Shown here: piece by piece, positions 58,990 to 64,000 of the stretch
Layout: every line of letters begins with the position of its first letter
Position numbering within the stretch: position 1 is the stretch's first letter
Source: Alisma plantago-aquatica
Taxonomy: Eukaryota > Streptophyta > Magnoliopsida > Alismatales > Alismataceae
Direction of reading: 5' to 3'
Assembly (NCBI GenBank): GCA_963693085.1
Contig: OY856409.1
Coordinates: 1,536,983,072 to 1,537,047,071 of the forward strand
Length of the DNA stretch: 64,000 nt
Program-made: the position numbers and the translations under genes
The notes under the pieces: model-generated
Database searches by the model: none
The model's input: the letters and a program-made list of their open reading frames with translations, nothing else
What the model was told of the DNA's origin: nothing

Positions 58990-60176
58990 TTCTGGGATGA
59001 CCCTATTCTGTTGAAGCAATGTAGGGATGGTGTGTTGCGCAGGTGTGTACCGGAGGTGGAATACAAAAGTGTCCTTCATCATTTCCATACTCTACCGACG
59101 TGTGGCCACCATGCTAGTTCTAGAACTGCAACCAAGGTACTTGAGAGTGGCCTTTACTGGCCTACTTTGTTCAGGGACGCGTATGACTATGTGCGGCAAT
59201 GTGATTCCTGCCAACAGGCAGGTAACATTTCAAAAAGACAGGAGATGCCCCTTAATGTATTTCAAGAATTCGAGGTGTTCGATCTGTGGGGTATTGATTT
59301 TATGGGACCCTTTGTGTCCTCCAATTCTAACTTGTACATTCTATTAGCTGTTGACTATGTATCGAAGTGGGTAGAGGCAATACCCACTAGGACTAATGTT
59401 GCTGCTGTAGTGTGCAAGTTTGTCAAAGAATACATTTTCTGTAGGTTTGGTGTACCAAGAATGATTATTAGTGATGGAGGTACACATTTCTACAATCAAA
59501 AGTTTGCGGCACTATTGCGAAAGTACGGGGTGAAGCACAACATTGGTACCCCGTACCACCCGCAGAGACAGGGGCAAGTGGAAGTATCCAATAGAGAGAT
59601 TAAGAAGATCTTGGAGAGCACTGTGGCTTCCACGAGAAAGAACTAGAGCACCTTGCTACCGGACGCTTTGTGGGCGTACATGACAACATTTAAGACACCT
59701 GTGGCACTACGCCTTTTAGGTTGGCTTACGGTTGGGCCTGCCATTTGCCGGTGGAATTGGAGCATAAGGCGCACTGGGCACTGAGGAAGCTGAATTTGAG
59801 CTATGATGAAGTAGGAAAGAAACGTTTGTTAGAGCTGAATGAACTTGACGAGCTGAGGATGAATTCATATGAAAGCTCGTAGATCTACAAGGAGCGAAAA
59901 AAGTTGATTCACGATCGACATATTCAGATGTGTGTCTTCAAGAAGGGAGATCGTGTACTCTTGTTCAACTCCAGGTTGAAGATGCATCCCGGGAAATTGA
60001 AATCCCGATGGAGTGGACCATTCATTGTAGAGGAGGTCAGGCCACATGGCACAATCATGGTCCATGATGGCGAGACAACATTCTTGCTTAATGGACAACG
60101 ATTGAAGTTGTATTTCAGTGAGGATTACACAAGGAAAGTGAATGAGGTCAAACTCATTGCGCTTCCGGAAGCATGA
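58990..60176 (+). pseudogene. Athila integrase
   Basis: Zinc-binding HHCC region ([13 protein letters not shown] ... CDSCQQAG at about 59060-59220). Catalytic core with [19 protein letters not shown] and [20 protein letters not shown] (D, D, E). A stop at 59644-59646 and a frameshift at about 59690 interrupt it. The C-terminal domain continues in another frame at 59904-60173 (FKKGDRVLLFNSRLKM, GKLKSRWSGPFIVEEV). There is no chromodomain, as expected for Athila. Confidence 0.9.
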
Positions 60177-60352
60177 GGATCTGGATTTCATCTAGCCTAA
60201 GATGTTAAATAAGGGCGCTTGTTGGGAGGCAACCCAGACATCGGTAGCTTCGTTTAGTTTCTTTCACATTTGTACTTTGGTTTGATTTGATTTTGTTTTT
60301 AGTGTAAAAATGATACCTTGATCGTTTGTTCAATGTGCAGGACTATGGCAAG
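60177..60352 (+). other. Post-pol segment with conserved TTGGGAGGCAACCCA word
   Basis: GCGCTTGTTGGGAGGCAACC at about 60210-60235 is an imperfect inverted repeat seen after pol in Athila elements. A T-rich stretch ending TTCAATGTGCAG (60340) resembles a 3' splice site and immediately precedes the hairpin array. The LTR has a similar T-rich TTTTGCAATTTCAG just before its own array. Confidence 0.5.
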
Positions 60353-60887
60353 GTCGATACCATCGACCCTTGTGTCGATGGTATCGAGATGGGCACAGTT
60401 AGGCGGATGCAAAAATTTCACTGCGTCGATACTATTGACGGCCTCGTCGATGGTATCGACACACCATCAGGTTGATCGCAAAAATGAGGTCGATAGTATC
60501 GACATAGTTGTCGATACTCACGAGATCTCTGGAGATATTCAGACGAAAATTGTCTCAGTGAAGTCGATACCATCGACAGGCCTGTCAATGGTATCGACCC
60601 AGTTACAGGCAGAAAGCGGCGGTCAGGCCTCGCGAGGGTGTGTGCCCTAAGCAGAGTCGATACTATCGACTTGCGTCGATGGTATCGACGTGACATGTCA
60701 CCGATCTGCAAGAGGAGATCAACGGCAATCGCTGCATCAAGAGAGTCGATCCGTGGGATGGGTCGATACCATCGACGTGTCATTGATCCAGGCCCCCACA
60801 TTAGGCTATCGACAACCGTCGATACTAGCGGAAGACCGGATTGTGCTACAGGTGTCGATACCATCGACCTGCGTCGATGGTATCGAC
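60353..60887. repeat. Second GTCGATACCATCGAC hairpin array, internal to Athila element
   Basis: About fourteen motif copies in 535 bp, mostly as head-to-head pairs that fold into stem-loops. The best is 60854-60887: 15-bp perfect arms and a 4-nt loop. Others are at 60353-60389, 60425-60460, 60562-60597 and 60657-60689. Spacers of 20-45 bp are unrelated to one another. Confidence 0.92.
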
Positions 60888-60912
60888 GGCACACAACAGC
60901 GACGACCACTGC

Positions 60913-60920
60913 TATAAAAG
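60913..60920 (+). promoter_or_regulatory. Strong TATA box upstream of the Athila 3' ORF
   Basis: GCTATAAAAGGGATGG starts 26 bp after the hairpin array and 202 bp before the ORF's ATG. A perfect TGACGTCA (60939-60946), a bZIP-type palindrome, follows. This is promoter-like placement inside the element. Confidence 0.55.
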
Positions 60921-61114
60921 GGATGGATTGTTGTCATATGACGTCACACCTTCAGGGCTTTTCTCCTCCACTTGTGTCATGCATCTTGTTGTGCAATCGG
61001 AGCCCAGCTACGAGCATCCAAGGAGCGCATTCTTCCCCGAGCCTTCATCGAGCGGAGATTGTCTTCTCCGACAATCACCGAGCTCCGTCTTCTATTCCTC
61101 CTTTCTTTGCGACG

Positions 61115-62690
61115 ATGGTGCGTACAGCCGGTGCTTCTTCTTCACGGGCAGATCCTATGGAGATCCCCGAGTTTGTTCCTCCACCACCTGCATCTATTCC
61201 TCATCCGAGGATAGTCCATCCTTCTGCGGAGGTCCAGAAGGTTTACGAGGAACTGATGAAGTGCAAGATCGAGCTGACCCGCTACGTCGACTGGGATATG
61301 GTTCTCTACCTAGGGTTCGAGGCTAATCTCCAATATGTTCTCCAAGGCCAAGTGCACCAAACCAACCGGACGCCAGATGAAGTCCAATACTACGCCGAGG
61401 GCCATCCATTTTTCGGCGAGTGGCCGACCTATAAGGAACTCGTGGCAGAGTTCATGGCATTGCTTGACATCAACGTGCTGCCCAATGACTTGGTCACCAC
61501 AGACAGAGAATGGAAGAAAGGGCGGGTGTCGTTCAGACTCTTCAACAAAAACTACACAATTACCCTTGACCAGTTCAATTCTATTTTTAACTGGGCTCAT
61601 CACAATTACCAACACCGGTGGCCAGACAACAAGATGGATTATGATGCCATCTTTTCCGAGTTGGTGACTGCGCCACCCGGCAAATCTGTGAGCTACCACA
61701 ATGTTGTGGTTGCAGATTTTAAGCATCCATTTGTGCGGGTTCTTCACTGCATGCTCTGCACCACCCTATTCACCCGTGGTGATCTGTCTCTCAGCAAGTT
61801 TCAAGAGACAGACTTGTTCTTCCTGCACAAATTGCTGAAGCACGAGGAGTGCAATTGGGGTGCGTTCTTCTTAACGCACGTGGTGGCCGTGAAGCAGAGT
61901 ATGAGGAAAGCTCCTGTCCATTTTGGAGGCCTAATCACACCATTGGCCGTCTATCTTGGGTTGGATATTTCCCATCTCACTCCCCTCTCTAACAGGAGTA
62001 AGGTCAACCTCCAGCATCTGCACCTCTCCAACCTCATCCTGCTGCGTGATGGCTTGCCATATGGACATTGCCACGTTAATCACGCTTATTAAGAATGTGC
62101 ACTTCTCGACCCTGTCTTCCACATTTAGGGTGTGCAGCATTTCCGATGGCCCATCATAGCCATTGATGATTCTGATGAAGACGACAACGACAATGACGGC
62201 GACGAGCATGAAGAGGAAGAGGAGGCTTTCACTCCTCTTCGCGCATGAGTGGCACCCCGAAAGCGTCCCCACATGCATCTGGGTGCATCTTCTTCTTCGC
62301 AGCCTCCGCCACCACAGCCCTCGCAGCAAGGCGAGGATGTCTACTCCATGCAGGGGATGTATATGATGCTACAAGAGATCCAGCACACCCAGCTGCAGCA
62401 TACGGCTTCATACACCGATATTCGGGATATGACGAACCGGCTGCTTGATAACCTGAGGGCTATTTTCGAGAATGAGCGCCTCCTCCTTGAAAACCAATAG
62501 CACATCCACGACAGGTTGCATAGGATGGAGATGCAGCAGCAGCCTTTCTATGATCATTACTGGATCTAGAATTATTTTGGGGGGTATCCACAACCTCCGC
62601 CAATGTCCCAGTACGATCCGAGCTTTTAGGGGCAGTACACATCTTGGGACCCCACGGCCCCGTAGTACCCGCTTCCTCCGGAAGAATGAT
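61115..62690 (+). pseudogene. Athila 3' ORF (position of env-like gene), broken by stops
   Basis: The ATG at 61115 (GACGATGG context) opens a 325-codon frame to a stop at 62090. The same frame resumes through 62249-62500 and on to about 62690, with further stops, so the original protein was roughly 525 residues. The N-terminal part has Pro-rich IPEFVPPPPASIPHPRI, then a globular region with HPFFGEWPTYKELVAEFMAL, WKKGRVSFRLFNKNYTITLD and FNSIFNWAHH. The C-terminal part is acidic (DEDDNDNDGDEHEEEEE), then Pro/Gln-rich with a helical segment. I see no signal peptide or transmembrane helix. It resembles the plant-specific ORF found downstream of pol in Athila-type elements; function unknown. The frame is also open upstream to 60638 through the hairpin array, but that part is not protein-like. 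Confidence 0.75.
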
Positions 62691-62751
62691 CGGTATCACT
62701 GTTCCACCTTTTAAGGTTGTTATTGACTATGAGGCCATAGTCAAATTCAAA

Positions 62752-62764
62752 CTTAGGGGGGGAG
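62752..62764 (+). other. Polypurine-like tract after the Athila 3' ORF
   Basis: CTTAGGGGGGGAG, preceded by CAAATTCAAA. It is typical of the sequence after the 3' ORF in Athila elements. Because no LTR start follows, the functional polypurine tract may be a later one outside the window. Confidence 0.5.
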
Positions 62765-64000
62765 TTGGAACATCTCTATCCTTTAGTTTTTAGTTTTTAT
62801 TGTTTTGTCTTTTGTTATTTGTTTCTCTTAGTTTTTAGTTTGCTTGTAGGATCCACACTCTATCTAGTATAATTGTGGATGTCTTAAGTCATGTGTCATC
62901 TTGTTGCTTGTACATGGGAATCAGGGGCAAAATTAAAAAAAATTAGTGTTTGCAAGCTTGTGTTGCTTAACTTTGAGCACAACTTAAGGAAATAATTGGG
63001 TTTGTCAACTCTAAAACAGGACATCACAACTGGACATTCCTATGATTCATGAAAAGTGGACGGAATTGGTTGTTTGAGCCTAAACTGATCAAATGATAAT
63101 GAGACCTTAATTTGAAATAAGAGAGAGAAACCTCTTAATTACCACACAGGTCAGTAAGGAGGGACACATAATCATTTCAAAGGTTCAGTCAATTAGTCTT
63201 GTGATCTATATACCCCAGTGTTTTTCATATTCCACCATAAGAATTGGAAGTACATTACGGTTTTAATCTCTTTGATTGCATTCCATGTAGATAAGTCTTG
63301 CATTGCAACTATTTTCACATATTTTTCATGAAAATGAAAAAATGGATTAGTTATACATGCACATTATCTTTAGGTGCATGTCATTTAGTTGCATAATTAT
63401 CATGTTGTAGCTGCATTCACATTTTTGTGCATAGAGTAGATCATGCATCTTATATCTTCTGACCATTAAGGGTGATTAATTTGTTCCATACCTTCTGGAT
63501 GCTTCAAATGTATAAGTTATACAGCAAGAAATGAGCCCGACAAACAATTCGTTGTCATCTATGAAAATAAGGGCTTGAAAAAAAATAATAAGAAAAAAAA
63601 AGTTTTGAAAAAAAAAGTAGTGAGAAGCAAGTAGGATTGAGAGGGAGAAAGGAACATAGTCTCACCTGTATTTTAAGATGAATAAGTACATGATGTAGTT
63701 CTTATAGATATTCCATCTCACCTTGAGACGGGATGTTAGTGCATGCATCATTCCACCCAAATGTAGGCATTAGGGCATTTTCATTTGCATATGCATCATT
63801 TAAGTCATTTTTGCTTTGTGCATGGTAAAACCGTATAATGCTTTCATTGCTTCCACTAGCCACCCATTCCATCCACCCGTTGCTCGAATTGGTAGGCCAC
63901 CGTGATTTTCTCCTCACTCATAATATCAGGAGAGCTGCTTCCATGTAGATGGTAGTTAGGGCGAGCAACGTAGAATAGGAGATCACAAGATGCACTGAGT
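62765..64000 (+). other. Athila 3' non-coding tail
   Basis: No supported ORF. It is T-rich at first, then contains an A-rich run (63576-63620, AAAAAAAATAATAAG-like), a common feature of the region between 3' ORF and 3' LTR in Athila elements. The sequence leaves the window without reaching the 3' LTR. Confidence 0.6.

Larger units (their letters stand above)
50646..64000 (+). mobile_element. Athila-type Ty3/gypsy element (runs off right edge)
   Basis: The order is 5' LTR (50646-54502, including a later solo-LTR insertion), a tRNA-Asp-type PBS, gag, protease, RT, RNase H, integrase, a 3' intergenic segment with hairpin repeats and TATA box, an extra ORF, a purine tract and a long non-coding tail. 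The extra ORF downstream of pol and the PBS type are characteristic of the Athila lineage. No copy of the LTR start TGATGCGATGATTTTGAG is seen before 64000, so the 3' LTR lies outside. It is inserted in the truncated LTR at 50193-50645. Confidence 0.9.

Noticed and set aside
60353..60887. CRISPR-like array (15-nt palindromic repeats with 20-45 bp unique spacers)
   Set aside because: It is inside a plant Athila retrotransposon. Repeats are too short and occur in both orientations, spacing is irregular, and no cas genes exist in a eukaryotic genome of this kind.
60638..61114. N-terminal extension of the Athila 3' ORF to 60638
   Set aside because: The extension would translate the hairpin array and sequence on both sides of a TATA box; the protein-like part begins at the ATG at 61115.
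61115..62690. Calling the Athila 3' ORF a true envelope gene
   Set aside because: No signal peptide or transmembrane helix is visible; only its position matches that of an env-like ORF.
1..64000. tRNA or rRNA genes
   Set aside because: I saw no cloverleaf with A and B boxes and no rRNA core sequence; the tRNA-like matches are primer-binding sites at 34171 and 54509.

Overview
This window is plant (angiosperm) nuclear DNA. It has one intron-containing host gene, a G-type lectin S-receptor-like kinase at 17.5-22.3 kb with canonical GT/AG introns. Almost everything else is nested LTR retrotransposons, solo LTRs and a LINE relic. The high GC content of the receptor's first exon would suit a monocot or early-diverging angiosperm, but the species cannot be fixed from the sequence.

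Layout. 1-9253: two inverted copies of a very long Ty3/gypsy LTR ('family A'). The minus copy is inserted into the plus copy at 4554/4555, so the window begins with a large imperfect inverted repeat. 9254-14690: a dead LINE (RT tail, then RNase H), split at 9472/12768 by a 3.3 kb solo LTR ('family B') with a perfect 5-bp target duplication. 14691-17332: AT-rich intergenic DNA. 17525-22318: the receptor kinase in seven exons. 22505-26255: a 5'-truncated Ty1/copia (SIRE-like) relic with its 3' LTR. 26772-43397: a minus-strand family-B element, interrupted by a complete 11.2 kb Ty3/gypsy element ('family D', 30731-41917) that has 3.4 kb LTRs, a tRNA-Met-type PBS and a decayed gag-pol. 43398-50645: a third long LTR ('family C') joined to a 5'-truncated chromodomain-type gypsy pol, whose 3' LTR is cut by the next insertion. 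50646-64000: an Athila-type gypsy element with a tRNA-Asp-type PBS. Its 5' LTR carries a 2.2 kb solo SIRE-type LTR, its gag-pol is full length but broken, and it has an additional 3' ORF. Its 3' LTR lies beyond the window.

Main observation. LTRs from unrelated lineages (gypsy families A, B and D, SIRE copia, Athila) each carry their own family-specific set of short quasi-palindromic, CG-containing or GC-rich motifs. In several cases these lie directly upstream of a TATA-like box. In the Athila element the same hairpin array occurs twice: once in the LTR and once inside the element, 26 bp upstream of a strong TATA box that precedes the 3' ORF. This looks like a second, internal promoter built on the LTR plan. 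All calls come from reading the sequence by eye. Boundaries quoted to the base rest on visible target duplications or LTR termini; others are approximate.
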